NCBI RefSeq assembly: GCF_031760065.1
Contig: NZ_CP134500.1
Span: 248,001-312,000, forward strand
Direction: 5' to 3'
From: Streptomyces durocortorensis
GTDB taxonomy: Bacteria > Actinomycetota > Actinomycetes > Streptomycetales > Streptomycetaceae
Length of the DNA: 64,000 bases
The notes under the pieces are model-generated. The model was not told the origin of the DNA. It saw nothing but the letters and a program-made list of their open reading frames with translations, and searched no databases. Numbering within the stretch: the stretch's first letter is position 1; each line of letters begins with the position of its first letter. Of the stretch, positions 26,853 to 36,602 are shown piece by piece. The translations under genes and the position numbers were made by a program.

Positions 26853-28007
26853 TCAGCGCTTGACGGCGCGCAGGACCACGAACTTCGGGTCGCCCGCGAC
26901 CGTGGTGCAGTTGCCGAAGATCCGGCGCAGATGGGTGTGGTACGAGAGGTGCCGGTTGCCGACGACCCAGAGCTCACCGCCCTGCCGCAGCGCGGTGCGT
27001 GCGCCGGCGAACATCGTGCGGGCCGTGGCGTCGGTGGTCGCCAGGTGGGAGTGGAACGGCGGGTTGTTCAGCACCAGGTCCACGCTGCCCGGGGCGAGCC
27101 CGTCGAGCCCGTCGCCGACCAGGAAGTCGGCCTTCGCGCCGTCCGGGGCACCCGCCCGGAAGGTCTCCTCGGCGGAGGCCACGGCCCCGTAGGACTCGTC
27201 GACGAAGGTGACGTGCGCCTCGGGGTTGGCGATCGCGGCGGAGAGCCCGAGGACGCCGTTGCCGCAGCCCAGGTCGACGACCCGGACGGGCCCGTTGCGG
27301 GTGGGCAGGTGCTTCAGGAAGAAGCGGGTGCCGATGTCGAGGCGCTCGGCGCAGAAGATCCCGGCGTGGTTGACGGCGGTCCGGCCGGAGGCGGGGCCCA
27401 CGTCGGCGGGCAGCTCGTAGCGGTACGGCCAGGGGCTCGGCGTACGCGGCAGCCCGGCGTCCGGCGTGCAGAAGATGAGCCGCGCCTTGCGCACCGCGAG
27501 GGAGGTGCGGGTCGGGCCGATGATCCGCTCGAAGAGCTTGAGCGTGGAGGTGTGGATCTCCTTGACCATGCCGGTGCCGATGATCACGGTACCGGGGTGG
27601 ACGGCGGGGGCGATCCGGTGGAGCTGGTCCTCCAGGAACGCCAGCGACTTGGGCACCCGGATCAGCAGGACGTCGATCCGGTCCGGCGGAGTGTCGCGCG
27701 AGGACAGCAGCTGTACGGCGCCGGCGTCCAGGCCGTTGCGCGCGAGGTTGGCGAGCGTGGCGCGCCGGGCCAGGTACGAGTCGCTGATCTGGACGGGCCG
27801 GTGCGCGGCCAGCGCGGTGGCGAGCGCTCCCCACCGGTCCCCCACGACGGCGACCGTGCCCGAGAGGTCGACCGGGCCCGCCTCGGGGTCCGTCAGCTGC
27901 CGGAGCAGGTATTCGTCGGCAGCGTCCCACGCCCGGAAGGGATCGCGCGGGTGCTCGGGGAAGCGGGCGAGCTCGAAAGCGCCCTGTGAGGTCGTCAGAC
28001 GGTTCAT
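26853..28007 (-). CDS. RlmG/RsmC-like class I SAM methyltransferase
   Basis: The 384-residue product has a degenerate N-terminal methyltransferase-like half and an active C-terminal half. The active half carries the SAM motif RVVDLGCGNGVLGLSAA (about residue 240) and the catalytic NPPF motif (about 318). NPPF plus this two-half layout is typical of RlmG and RsmC, which make N2-methylguanine in 23S or 16S rRNA. Closest in layout is RlmG (23S G1835), but the rRNA target is inference. It is transcribed toward the acyl-CoA dehydrogenase but is separated by about 100 nt. Confidence 0.85.
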   Translation of the reverse strand: MNRLTTSQGAFELARFPEHPRDPFRAWDAADEYLLRQLTDPEAGPVDLSGTVAVVGDRWGALATALAAHRPVQISDSYLARRATLANLARNGLDAGAVQLLSSRDTPPDRIDVLLIRVPKSLAFLEDQLHRIAPAVHPGTVIIGTGMVKEIHTSTLKLFERIIGPTRTSLAVRKARLIFCTPDAGLPRTPSPWPYRYELPADVGPASGRTAVNHAGIFCAERLDIGTRFFLKHLPTRNGPVRVVDLGCGNGVLGLSAAIANPEAHVTFVDESYGAVASAEETFRAGAPDGAKADFLVGDGLDGLAPGSVDLVLNNPPFHSHLATTDATARTMFAGARTALRQGGELWVVGNRHLSYHTHLRRIFGNCTTVAGDPKFVVLRAVKR

Positions 28008-28122
28008 ATGCCACTCAGGCTAGCCGAGGGAACCGGGGGCGCCCCACACGCTCCCCGGCTCACCGGCCGCGCCCGCCTTCTGCGTACGGCCCACGGCACA
28101 CTCCCTGCACCGGTCGGCCCGG

Positions 28123-28335
28123 TCAGGGCAGCTGTTTGTCGAGGGCCGACCGGCCCTCGACCGCCAGCTTGCGCCGCGCCCATTCCAGCGTCCGGGGTGT
28201 CAGGTCCCGCCCCGAGGCGAGCACCAGGTCCTCGGCGCTCGGCCGGTCGCTCGCGCCGGTGTGCAGAAGCCGGTCGGGCGTGACGCGCCGCGCCTCGGCC
28301 ATGGCTGCGGATATGGATTCGGGCTCTTCGCTCAT
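28123..28335 (-). CDS. Small hypothetical protein
   Basis: The 70-residue, soluble, mostly helical product (MSEEPESISAAMAEARRV..., ending ALDKQLP) has no membrane segment, cysteine or known motif. Codon use is normal for this genome. The start is preceded by GAGGAGGC. It lies 115 nt upstream of the rRNA methyltransferase on the same strand and is divergent from the secreted nuclease gene. Function unknown. Confidence 0.6.
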   Translation of the reverse strand: MSEEPESISAAMAEARRVTPDRLLHTGASDRPSAEDLVLASGRDLTPRTLEWARRKLAVEGRSALDKQLP

Positions 28336-28570
28336 GCCGCCTCCTCGTCCTTTCGGTCATTCTCGCCCCGCGGACACCCGGCCGCATCCGAGGGGCACGG
28401 GCGACACGAACCCGATTTTTGACCTGCACATGATAGATACGCCGTGTTCACACCTACGGCACGGTGCGTGTGCGACGCTCCCCGCTGACCACCTACCGCA
28501 CGGCCGCCGTGTCAGCACCCCCACCCAGGGTTCTCGTCGCGGCGCCAGTGTTTCGGAGAGGACACCCCAC

Positions 28571-29398
28571 ATGTCCCGTCGTCACTCGCTCTACGCGCGT
28601 CCGCTGTCGGCCGCGGTCGCCGCTGTCGCCATACTCGGCGGCACCGCGGCCGCGGCCCCGGCGGACCTCGCCGTCCCAGCGCCCGGACCCTACACCGCCA
28701 CCTCCGCCACCCTCGATGACACCTACTACCAGGACGCCCTCGGCAAGACCGGCGCCGAGCTGAAGACCGCCCTGCACACGATCATCAGCGACCAGACCAA
28801 GCTCTCCTACAGCCAGGTGTGGGACGCCCTCAAGGCCACGGACGAGGACCCCGCCAACCCCTCTGCCGTCGTCCTGCTCTACACCGGGCGCTCCCGGTCC
28901 AAGAACGACAACGGCGGCAACCCGGGCCAGTGGAACCGGGAGCACGTCTGGGCCAAGTCCCACGGCGGCTTCGGCACCGCAAGGGGTCCGGGGACCGACA
29001 TCCACCATCTGCGCCCCGAGGACGTCCAGGTCAACTCCATCCGCGGGAACAAGGACTTCGACAACGGCGGCAGCGAACTGGGCTCCGCGCCGGGGAACTT
29101 CACCGACGGCGACTCCTTCGAGCCGCGCGACGCGGTCAAGGGCGACGTCGCGCGCATGATCCTGTACATGGCCGTGCGCTACGAGGGCAACGACGCCTTC
29201 GCCGACCTCGAACCCAACGACCGGGTGAACAACGGTTCCACGCCGTGGGTGGGCAGGCTGTCCGTCCTGAAGCGGTGGAGCCAGGAGGACCCGCCGGACG
29301 CCTTCGAGAAGCGCCGCAACGACGTCATATTCGAGCGGTTCCAGCACAACCGCAACCCGTTCATCGATCACCCCGAGTGGGTTGGAGCCATCTGGTAG
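28571..29398 (+). CDS. Secreted endonuclease I family nuclease
   Basis: The 275-residue product starts with a Sec-type signal peptide (basic start, hydrophobic core AAVAAVAILGGTAAAAPA, cleavage near residue 30-35). The catalytic region reads NREHVWAKSHGGFG, then DIHHLRPEDVQVNSIRGNKD. This is the His-metal-finger (HNH-like) signature of the EndA/NucM endonuclease I family. It probably degrades extracellular DNA, for nutrient use or during lysis. AGAGG lies about 9 nt before the ATG. The gene ends 8 nt from the convergent glutaminase. Confidence 0.92.
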   Translation: MSRRHSLYARPLSAAVAAVAILGGTAAAAPADLAVPAPGPYTATSATLDDTYYQDALGKTGAELKTALHTIISDQTKLSYSQVWDALKATDEDPANPSAVVLLYTGRSRSKNDNGGNPGQWNREHVWAKSHGGFGTARGPGTDIHHLRPEDVQVNSIRGNKDFDNGGSELGSAPGNFTDGDSFEPRDAVKGDVARMILYMAVRYEGNDAFADLEPNDRVNNGSTPWVGRLSVLKRWSQEDPPDAFEKRRNDVIFERFQHNRNPFIDHPEWVGAIW

Positions 29399-29406
29399 TC
29401 CCGGGT

Positions 29407-30756
29407 TCAGCCCTCCCCGGCCAGGGCCCGCGCGCACCCTTCGACCGCCTCCACACGGGTGGCGTAGCGGGGCAGGTCCTGGCCGGTCCCCTGCCGTACG
29501 ACGTCCGGCGGGCCCAGCAGGTCGCGCGGATCGACGACCGCCGCGCGGCGCCCGTCGGAGGCGAGGCGGGCGAGGCCGGTGTGCAGCATCGCCAGGGCCA
29601 CCGAGTCGACGGAGGTGACGTCGTGCAGGTCGAGCACCACCGAGCCGCCGTCCGGCCCCGACTCGTCCAGGGCGTACAGCACGCGTTCGGCGGCCGTGAA
29701 GTCGATGGACCCCTGGGCGGCGACGACGCCGACCTGTTCGTGCAGGACCCGTTCGCGCTCGGCCGAGGGTGCTGAGGGGAGGTCGTCCGCGGTCGTGACG
29801 AGGGTGACGGTGGAACCGGGGAGCGCGGGGTTGAGCATGAGGTGGAGCCCGTAGCGTTCCGACATCGCCTCCAGTGCGGCGTGACCGCGTACCGAACTGC
29901 CGGTGGCGTCCAGCGGTGGGCTGTACGTCGCCACCCCGAAGCGGGCCGGGCCCACCGCGATGAGGCCGCCGGACACACCGCTCTTGGCGGGCAGCCCGAC
30001 GCGCAGCAGCCAGTCGCCGGAGCCGTCGTACATGCCGCAGGTCGCCATGACGGCGAGGACCCGGGCGGCGACCTCGTCGGAGACGACCCTCGTCCGGGTG
30101 ACCGGGTTCAGCCCTCCGTAGGCGAGCGTCGCGGCCATCGTGGCGAGGTCGAGGGCGGTGACACGGATGGCGCACTGCCGGAAGTAGCGGTCCACCGCCA
30201 GCACCGGGTCGACGGGCATGGTGCCGGTGGAACGGATCAGATACGCCAGGGCCCGGTTGCGGTCACCGGTCATGGACTCGGAGGTGAACACCTCTTCGTC
30301 GACGTCCAGTTCCCGTCCGGCGAAGCGGCCGAGGCAGTGCAGGATCCGGTCGAAGGCGGGGGCGTCGGGAGCGTCGGGGATCAGGGCGGTGGTGACGATG
30401 GCCCCGGCGTTGACCATGGCGTTGGCGGGCCTGCCCGTGCCGGGTTCCAGACTGATGGCGTTGAACGCCTCACCGCTCGGCTCGGCGCCCACCCACCGGC
30501 TCACCTCGTCGAGGCCGAGGAGGGACAGGGCGAGAGCGTAGATGAATGGTTTGGAGACGGACTGGAGGGTGAAGGGAGTCTCGGCCTCGCCCGCGCTGTA
30601 GCGGTGCCCGTCCATGCTGACCAGGGCCAGTCCGAAGGTGTCCGGGTCGGCGTGGGTCAGCTGGGGGATGTAGTCGGCCGGTTTCCCGTCCCGTACGGCC
30701 ACGAATTCGGCGTGCAGCCGCTGGAGCGAGTCGGTCACCGCGTCGACGGCGCTCAT
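29407..30756 (-). CDS. glsA: Glutaminase with C-terminal STAS domain
   Basis: The 449-residue product has a serine-dependent glutaminase domain at about 1-310 (FTLQSVSKPFIYALAL with the SxxK Ser/Lys pair, NAMVNAGAI, SGVSGGLIA). A STAS domain fills about 340-440 (VVLDLHDVTSVDSVALAML). It converts L-glutamine to glutamate and ammonia in the cytoplasm. The STAS addition, like that of anti-sigma antagonists and SulP transporters, may couple activity to nucleotide binding or partner binding. A small lipoprotein gene ends 13 nt upstream on the same strand. Confidence 0.93.
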   Translation of the reverse strand: MSAVDAVTDSLQRLHAEFVAVRDGKPADYIPQLTHADPDTFGLALVSMDGHRYSAGEAETPFTLQSVSKPFIYALALSLLGLDEVSRWVGAEPSGEAFNAISLEPGTGRPANAMVNAGAIVTTALIPDAPDAPAFDRILHCLGRFAGRELDVDEEVFTSESMTGDRNRALAYLIRSTGTMPVDPVLAVDRYFRQCAIRVTALDLATMAATLAYGGLNPVTRTRVVSDEVAARVLAVMATCGMYDGSGDWLLRVGLPAKSGVSGGLIAVGPARFGVATYSPPLDATGSSVRGHAALEAMSERYGLHLMLNPALPGSTVTLVTTADDLPSAPSAERERVLHEQVGVVAAQGSIDFTAAERVLYALDESGPDGGSVVLDLHDVTSVDSVALAMLHTGLARLASDGRRAAVVDPRDLLGPPDVVRQGTGQDLPRYATRVEAVEGCARALAGEG

Positions 30757-30769
30757 CTTCGCCGCCCCC

Positions 30770-31315
30770 TCAGCCGCGCTCGGCCTGGGCGACGCGGGGG
30801 AAGGTCTTCACCCCGGCGGCCTCGCGGCTGTTGGCCTGGACGCTGACCGTGCGGTCCGGCGGCGCGTCCTCCACGCCGACGACGACGGTGTCGAGGACCG
30901 TGTCCTCGGCATCGACGAACTCCACCTTCACGGCGTAGAACGCGGGCTCGTCGGTGGAGTTGGTGACCCGGACGAGCGCGCTGCGGACCTCCTCGGACGC
31001 GGTGAGCGGCAGTCCGTTCACCGAGACGTCACCGGCCGCGTTGCCCCGGCCCTCGACCCCTTCGAGCCGTTGGGCGGCCTCCTGCCGCACGCGTTCGGAC
31101 TCGGCGGACACGGAGGCGGCGAAGCTCTGCTGGGTGCGCGGGCTCGGGGACTCCGACGGCGATGCGTGCGCCTCGGGCGACTCGGGCGTGAGGGTGTGGA
31201 CGCCCTGGTTGGTGCCTTGGCTGCTGGTGTCGGAGTCGCAGGCCGCCGCACCGGCGGCGAGAAGGGCGACGGCCACGACGGGGGTCAGGGCGCGCGCGGG
31301 GAGGTTCGCTTTCAC
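30770..31315 (-). CDS. Putative lipoprotein with FxLYD-like domain
   Basis: The 181-residue product begins with a signal peptide whose hydrophobic core is followed by AAGAAACDSD. The Cys is a likely lipidation site, though the lipobox is not perfect. A Ser/Pro/Thr-rich linker follows, then a beta-rich C-terminal part (VRVTNSTDEPAFYAVKVEF and TVSVQANSREAAGVKTF) resembling FxLYD/extracellular immunoglobulin-like domains. GTG 31315 was chosen as the last start before the signal peptide; the frame is open further upstream. It sits 13 nt before glsA and may be cotranscribed. Confidence 0.7.
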   Translation of the reverse strand: MKANLPARALTPVVAVALLAAGAAACDSDTSSQGTNQGVHTLTPESPEAHASPSESPSPRTQQSFAASVSAESERVRQEAAQRLEGVEGRGNAAGDVSVNGLPLTASEEVRSALVRVTNSTDEPAFYAVKVEFVDAEDTVLDTVVVGVEDAPPDRTVSVQANSREAAGVKTFPRVAQAERG

Positions 31316-31388
31316 GGACGGTCCGTCCAATCGAAGGAGAGAGAAGATCGGGAAGGCGTCGGACTGGGGGCGATCGAGCGCGTGCCCC

Positions 31389-31883
31389 TCACGCCGTCTC
31401 GTCGCCGAAGATGTCGCGGAGCTTCGCCTCGCGCTCGGTGTCGAGGTTGCTGTGGAGCAGTTCGGCGCCGCCACCGGGCAGTTGAGCGCCGATCCGGTCG
31501 GGCACCTCGTTCATGGTGAGCAGGAACAGCGCCGACGTTCCGGGGGTCACCTTTTCCTTGACCTCGGCGATGAAGTCGTCGTCGATGCCGACGTCGGCCA
31601 GCTTTCCGCCGAGCGCCCCGGCGGCCGCACCGATGGCCGCGCCCAGCAGCGGCATGAGGAAGATCAGCCCGAAGAGCATGCCCCAGAAGGTGCCGCTGAG
31701 GGCTCCGGCGCCGACAAGGCTGAGCAGCTGCCTCGTCCTGGGCTTGGCCCGGTCGGCGGGCCAGCTGACCACCGCGGCGTCGAGGATCTTGATCAGCCCC
31801 TCCTTCTGCAGGGACTTCAGCGCCTCCTCGACGTTCTCCGCGCCCTCGGCCGTCCGGAACTTCCACACCGTGAGCGTGGACAT
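31389..31883 (-). CDS. DUF1269 family membrane-associated protein
   Basis: The 164-residue product starts MSTLTVWKF and carries a glycine-rich hydrophobic double segment at about 62-95 (GALSGTFWGMLFGLIF, then AAIGAAAGALGGKLADVGID), the mark of DUF1269. The family's role is not established. ATG 31883 has GGAGG 8 nt upstream; the in-frame ATG at 31904 lacks this. It precedes the lipoprotein and glutaminase genes by about 70 nt, so a common transcript is possible. Confidence 0.85.
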   Translation of the reverse strand: MSTLTVWKFRTAEGAENVEEALKSLQKEGLIKILDAAVVSWPADRAKPRTRQLLSLVGAGALSGTFWGMLFGLIFLMPLLGAAIGAAAGALGGKLADVGIDDDFIAEVKEKVTPGTSALFLLTMNEVPDRIGAQLPGGGAELLHSNLDTEREAKLRDIFGDETA

Positions 31884-32001
31884 CGCGCGCACCTCCGCAG
31901 CCAATGATCACCAACTCGCTCATACTAGGATCAAAAGGTATGAATTGACTCGTCGAAGCATCCGCTTCATACGGGAGCGGGTCGAGCCCTGGGAGGGAAC
32001 G

Positions 32002-33117
32002 ATGGATACGGACGCCCTGACCGCCGACCTGTTGCGGGAGCTGCGGGCGACCCGGCCCTATCCGGCCCTGTCCCTGACCATGCCGACCCACCGCAAGGCC
32101 CCGGACAACGCCCAGGACCCCGTGCGGCTGCGCAACCTGATGGCGGAGGCGGGCCACCGCCTGGAGGCCGACCCGGAGGTCAGCCGCGAGGTCCGGGCCG
32201 CGCTCCAGGCCCAGCTGGAGCGGGCCGCGGCCGAGGTGGATCCGCGCGGGGCGCTGGACTCCCTGGTCATCCTGGCCACCACCGAGGAGTACCGGATCTG
32301 GCAGCTCCCGCGTGTCGCGCCCGAACGGGTGGTGTTCAGCGACACCTTCCTCACCCGCAATCTCGTCGCGGCCAAGGCCCAGACCCGGCCGTTCCGGGTG
32401 CTCACGCTCGCCGCCGACCACGCCACGCTGTGGATCGGCACGGGCGACGGCATCCGGCCGGAGGAGACGGGCGGCTTCCCGCTGACCGCGCCGAAGGAGC
32501 CGCCCAACCCGCAGCGCGAGGAGCGGATCGGCGACACCCCGAGCACCTTCACCGACGAGGAGACGCGGAACTTCTTCCGTACGGTCGACGAGAAGCTGCG
32601 CGCGGTGCTCGCCGACGATCCGCGGCCGCTGTATCTGATGGGCCTGGCACCGGCCCTCGCCCTCCTGGACGAGGTCGGTGCGGCCTCCGGCTCGGCCGTC
32701 GCCCGGGTCGCCAAGGGCGCTCCGGCCGACCTGCCGCCCGCCGAGGTGCTCAGAGAGCTGCGGCCCGCCCTCGCGGAGGGCGCCCGGCAGGCGGCCGCGC
32801 AGGTCGACACCCGCCTCGACCACGCCCGCAGCGCCCATACCTTCGCGGGCGGGCTCGACGAGGTGTGGGCCGCCGTCCGGGAGGGCCGGGCTGGTCTGGT
32901 GGCGGTCGAGGAGCACTTCCAGGCCACCGCCCGGGTGACCGACGAGCACCTGGAACCGGTGCCCGAGGGGACGACGCAGAGCGCGGACGGGCAGGTCCGT
33001 GAGGACGTCGTCGACGAGCTGGTCGAATCCGCGCTGGACGGCGGCGCCGATGTGGTGTTCGTCGAGGACGGCTCGCTGGGCGGCCACGGCCGGATCGCGG
33101 CGGCGCTGCGCTACTGA
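32002..33117 (+). CDS. Archaeo-eukaryotic release factor-like (baeRF) family protein
   Basis: The 371-residue product begins MDTDALTADLLRELRATRPY and then YPALSLTMPTHRKAPDNAQD, the typical opening of the bacterial aeRF1-like (baeRF3-type) proteins. The C-terminal third ends VDELVESALDGGADVVFVED, matching the release-factor-like eL30e-type end. Family members are thought to act on ribosomes, possibly in rescue or hibernation; this is known from comparative work only. ATG 32002 follows GGGAGGGAACG. It is divergent from DUF1269 and convergent with the dehydrogenase. A short GTATGAA/TTCATAC dyad lies upstream at about 31937-31971. Confidence 0.75.
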   Translation: MDTDALTADLLRELRATRPYPALSLTMPTHRKAPDNAQDPVRLRNLMAEAGHRLEADPEVSREVRAALQAQLERAAAEVDPRGALDSLVILATTEEYRIWQLPRVAPERVVFSDTFLTRNLVAAKAQTRPFRVLTLAADHATLWIGTGDGIRPEETGGFPLTAPKEPPNPQREERIGDTPSTFTDEETRNFFRTVDEKLRAVLADDPRPLYLMGLAPALALLDEVGAASGSAVARVAKGAPADLPPAEVLRELRPALAEGARQAAAQVDTRLDHARSAHTFAGGLDEVWAAVREGRAGLVAVEEHFQATARVTDEHLEPVPEGTTQSADGQVREDVVDELVESALDGGADVVFVEDGSLGGHGRIAAALRY

Positions 33118-33141
33118 GGACGCCCCCCTGCGCGGCAGGAC

Positions 33142-34101
33142 CTACGGGAGGCGGCGGACCGGCTTGCCGTCGAGGAACGCCCGGATGTCCTCCACGGCCT
33201 GGCCGTAGTAGAGCTCGTAGTTCGCGCGGGAGACATAGCCCAGGTGCGGGGTGGCCAGCAGGCGCGGGGCCGTGCGCATCGGGTGGTCGGCCGGGAGGGG
33301 TTCGATGTCGAACACGTCGACCCCGGCCCCGGCGATGGCGCCCGCGTGCAGGGCCGCGAGCAGGGCGTCCTGGTCGACGATGGCCGCCCTGGAGCTGTTG
33401 ATCAGATAGGCGCCGCGGCGCATCAGCGCGAGTTCGGGCGCGCCGATCAGGCCCCGGGTCCGGTCGCTCAGGGCCAGGTGGACGGAGACGAAGTCGCTGG
33501 ATTCCAGCAGCTCTTCCTTGGAGGCGGCGAGGGCGGCTCCGGCCTCCTCGGCCCGCTCCTTGGTGAGGTTCTGGCTCCAGGCCAGTACGTCCATGCCGAA
33601 GGCCCGGCCCACCTGCGCCATCCGCCCGCCGATCTTCCCCAGTCCGAGCAGTCCGAGCCGCCGGCCGTGCAGATCGGCGCCCAGGGTGGACTGCCAGGGG
33701 CCGCCCGTGCGGATGGCCTCGCTCTCCGGGACGATCCCGCGGGCCAGGCCGAGGAGCAGGGCCCAGGTGAGTTCGAGCGGCGAGGTGGAGGAGCTCGCCG
33801 TGCCGCAGACGACCACGCCGTGCCGTTCGGCGGCCGCGTAGTCGATGACGGTGTTGCGCATGCCGGAGGCGACCAGCAGCCGGAGCCGGGGCAGCCGGGC
33901 GAACAGCGCCGCCGGGAACGGCACCCTCTCGCGCAGAGTGACCACGATGTCGAAGTCCGCGAGGGCCGCGGCCTGTTCGTCCTCCGTGGCGAGATGCCCG
34001 GTGAAGGTCACGACCTCCACATCGGTGGTGACGGGCGACCAGTCGACGACCGTGGTCGCCACGGACTGGAAGTCTTCTATCACGGCACAGCGCAGCTTCA
34101 T
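33142..34101 (-). CDS. D-2-hydroxyacid dehydrogenase (NAD-dependent)
   Basis: The 319-residue product has the Rossmann motif GLLGLGKIGGRMAQVGRAFGM (about 146-166). The catalytic Arg lies in INSSRAAIVD, the Glu in DVFDIEPLP, and the His in ATPHLGYVS. It interconverts a D-2-hydroxyacid and the 2-oxoacid; the substrate is not evident. ATG 34101 follows GGAGAG by about 8 nt. It lies 64 nt downstream of the phosphoketolase on the same strand, so the pair may be cotranscribed. Confidence 0.9.
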   Translation of the reverse strand: MKLRCAVIEDFQSVATTVVDWSPVTTDVEVVTFTGHLATEDEQAAALADFDIVVTLRERVPFPAALFARLPRLRLLVASGMRNTVIDYAAAERHGVVVCGTASSSTSPLELTWALLLGLARGIVPESEAIRTGGPWQSTLGADLHGRRLGLLGLGKIGGRMAQVGRAFGMDVLAWSQNLTKERAEEAGAALAASKEELLESSDFVSVHLALSDRTRGLIGAPELALMRRGAYLINSSRAAIVDQDALLAALHAGAIAGAGVDVFDIEPLPADHPMRTAPRLLATPHLGYVSRANYELYYGQAVEDIRAFLDGKPVRRLP

Positions 34102-34165
34102 GGCAGGCTCTCTCCGTCGGGGCGGGTGTCGCCGTCCATGATCGCCCATCAGACCGAGCCGGGGG

Positions 34166-36556
34166 TCAGCCGCCGTCCCACCGCCACTCCACGACCTCGG
34201 GAAGATCCGTGCCGTGCTCGCGGATCCAGGCGTGGTGGCGGGTGCGCACGTCCGCCATCGCCTGGCGTACGGCGACGGCGCGCACGCCCAGTCCCGGCAC
34301 GCGGTCGATGACGTCCATGACCAGCCGGTAGCGGTCGAGGTCGTTGCGTACGACCATGTCGAACGGCGTGGTCGTGGTGCCTTCCTCCTTGTAGCCGCGC
34401 ACATGCAGGTTGGGGTGGCCCGCCCGGCGGTAGGCGAGCCGGTGGATCAGCCAGGGGTAGCCGTGGTACGCGAAGATCACCGGCTTCTCGCGGGTGAACA
34501 GGGCGTCGTACTCGGCGTCCGGCATGCCGTGCGGATGCTCCTCGTGCGGCATCATCCGGGCGATGTCGACCACGTTGACCACGCGTACGGCCAGTTCGGG
34601 CAGATGACGGCGGAGCAGGCCTGCCGCGGCCAGTGTCTCCTGGGTGGGCACGTCTCCCGCGCAGGCGAGGACGACGTCAGGCTCCCGCCCGCCGTGCTCG
34701 GTCCCGGCCCACTCCCAGACCCCGGCCCCCCGGGCGCAGTGGGCGCGGGCCTCCTCCAGGGTCAGCCAGTCGAACGTGGGCTGTTTCCCGGCCACGACGA
34801 CGTTGACGTAGTCCCGGCTGCGCAGGACGTGGTCGGTGACGGAGAGCAGGGTGTTGGTGTCCGGCGGGAGGTAGACGCGGACGACCGCGGAGCTCTTGTT
34901 CAGGATGTGGTCGACGAAGCCGGGGTCCTGGTGCGAGAAGCCGTTGTGGTCCTGGCGCCAGACGTGCGAGGTCAGCAGGTAGTTGAGCGAGGCGATGGGC
35001 CTGCGCCAGGGCAGTCGGCGCGAGGTGCGCAGCCATTTGATGTGCTGGTTGACCATGGAGTCGACGATGTGGGCGAACGCCTCGTAGCTGGAGAAGAGAC
35101 CGTGCCGTCCGGTGAGCAGATAGCCCTCCAGCCACCCCTGGCAGAGGTGTTCGGACAGCACCTCCATCACCCGGCCGTCGCGGGCGAGGTGTTCGTCGGT
35201 GGGCAGGGTGGATGCCTGCCAGGCCTTGCCGGTCGCGTGGTAGAGGGCGTCCAGCCGGTTGGAGGCGGTCTCGTCGGGGCCGACGACCCGGAAGTCCCTG
35301 CGCCCCTCGGTGGCGGCCATGACGCTCTCCAGGAGACCGCCGAGCACCTTGGTGGGCTCGTGGAGTACGGTGCCGGGTTTGTCGACGCGTACGGCGTGGT
35401 CCTCCAGGGCGGGGAGCGGGAGGTCCCGCAGGAGGAGGCCGCCGTTGGCGTACGGGGTCGAGCCGAGCCGGGCGTCCCCCTCGGGCACACAGGCCAGGAC
35501 CTGTTCGGTGGGGCGCCCGTCGGCGCCGAAGAGCTCCCGGGGACGGTAGGAGCGCAGCCAGGCCTCCAACTGCCGCAGGTGCTCGGGGTTGTCGCGGACG
35601 CCGGAGAGCGGGACCTGGTGGGAGCGCCAGGTGTTCTCGACGGGGAGGCCGTCGACCTCCTCGGGGCCGGTCCAGCCCTTGGGGGTACGCAGGACGATCA
35701 TGGGCCAGCGGGGGCGTCCGGTGGTCCCGTCCTCGCGGGCGGCCCGCTGGTACGCGGCGATGCGGTCGAGGGCGGTGTCCATCGCGGCGGCGAGCGCCCG
35801 GTGCACGGCGTCCGGGTCGTCGCCGGTGACGTACAGCGGATCGTGCCCGTAGCCGCGCAGCAGTTGGTCCAGCTCCTGTTCGGGCAGCCGGGCGAGCACC
35901 GTCGGATTGGCGATCTTGTAGCCGTTGAGGTGCAGGACCGGCAGGACCGCGCCGTCGTGGACGGGGTCGAGGAACTTGTTCGCGTGCCAGGACCCGGCGA
36001 GCGGCCCGGTCTCGGCCTCGCCGTCGCCGACCACGCACACGACCAGCAGGTCCGGGTGGTCGAGGGCGGCCCCGTAGGCATGGGCGAGTGCGTAGCCCAG
36101 TTCGCCGCCCTCGTGGATGGAGCCGGGGACCTCGGGCGCGACATGACTGGGCACACCGCCGGGGAAGGAGAACTGTCTGAACAGCAGGCCCATGCCCTCG
36201 GCGTCCCGGCCGACGTCCGGGTAGGTCGCGGAGTAGCTGCCCTCCAGCCAGGCGTTGGCGAGGACGGCCGGTCCGCCGTGTCCGGGTCCCCAGACGCACA
36301 GGGCGCTCAGGTCTCGGGCCTTGACGACGCGGTTGAGGTGGGTGTGGACGAGGTTGAGCCCCGGCGAGGTGCCCCAGTGGCCGAGCAGCCGGGGCTTGAT
36401 GTCCTCGGGGACGAGCGGCCGGGTCAGCAGGGGGTTGGCCATCAGGTAGATCTGGCCGACGGCGAGGTAGTTGGCGGCGCGCCAGTGCGCGTCGAGGGCG
36501 GCGAGCTCCTCGGCGGGGAGCCCGGGGGGCGTGGACGGGGCGGAGGTGTCGCTCAC
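34166..36556 (-). CDS. xfp: Xylulose-5-phosphate/fructose-6-phosphate phosphoketolase
   Basis: The 796-residue product has the full phosphoketolase length. Family motifs include [15 protein letters not shown], the thiamine-diphosphate region [29 protein letters not shown], and [17 protein letters not shown] in the pyrimidine-binding domain. It splits xylulose-5-P (and fructose-6-P) with phosphate into acetyl-P and glyceraldehyde-3-P (erythrose-4-P). GTG 36556 has GAGGAG about 9 nt upstream and fits better than ATG 36586. No acetate kinase gene is adjacent. Confidence 0.97.
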   Translation of the reverse strand: MSDTSAPSTPPGLPAEELAALDAHWRAANYLAVGQIYLMANPLLTRPLVPEDIKPRLLGHWGTSPGLNLVHTHLNRVVKARDLSALCVWGPGHGGPAVLANAWLEGSYSATYPDVGRDAEGMGLLFRQFSFPGGVPSHVAPEVPGSIHEGGELGYALAHAYGAALDHPDLLVVCVVGDGEAETGPLAGSWHANKFLDPVHDGAVLPVLHLNGYKIANPTVLARLPEQELDQLLRGYGHDPLYVTGDDPDAVHRALAAAMDTALDRIAAYQRAAREDGTTGRPRWPMIVLRTPKGWTGPEEVDGLPVENTWRSHQVPLSGVRDNPEHLRQLEAWLRSYRPRELFGADGRPTEQVLACVPEGDARLGSTPYANGGLLLRDLPLPALEDHAVRVDKPGTVLHEPTKVLGGLLESVMAATEGRRDFRVVGPDETASNRLDALYHATGKAWQASTLPTDEHLARDGRVMEVLSEHLCQGWLEGYLLTGRHGLFSSYEAFAHIVDSMVNQHIKWLRTSRRLPWRRPIASLNYLLTSHVWRQDHNGFSHQDPGFVDHILNKSSAVVRVYLPPDTNTLLSVTDHVLRSRDYVNVVVAGKQPTFDWLTLEEARAHCARGAGVWEWAGTEHGGREPDVVLACAGDVPTQETLAAAGLLRRHLPELAVRVVNVVDIARMMPHEEHPHGMPDAEYDALFTREKPVIFAYHGYPWLIHRLAYRRAGHPNLHVRGYKEEGTTTTPFDMVVRNDLDRYRLVMDVIDRVPGLGVRAVAVRQAMADVRTRHHAWIREHGTDLPEVVEWRWDGG

Positions 36557-36602
36557 AGGGCAGGTCTCCTCGTCGGGTGACGGCACAGGGGCGGGTGCCG
36601 CG

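Noticed and set aside
34214..36580. 788-codon open frame on the plus strand
   Set aside because: Antisense to the phosphoketolase gene; no family resemblance and typical of GC-rich complementary frames.
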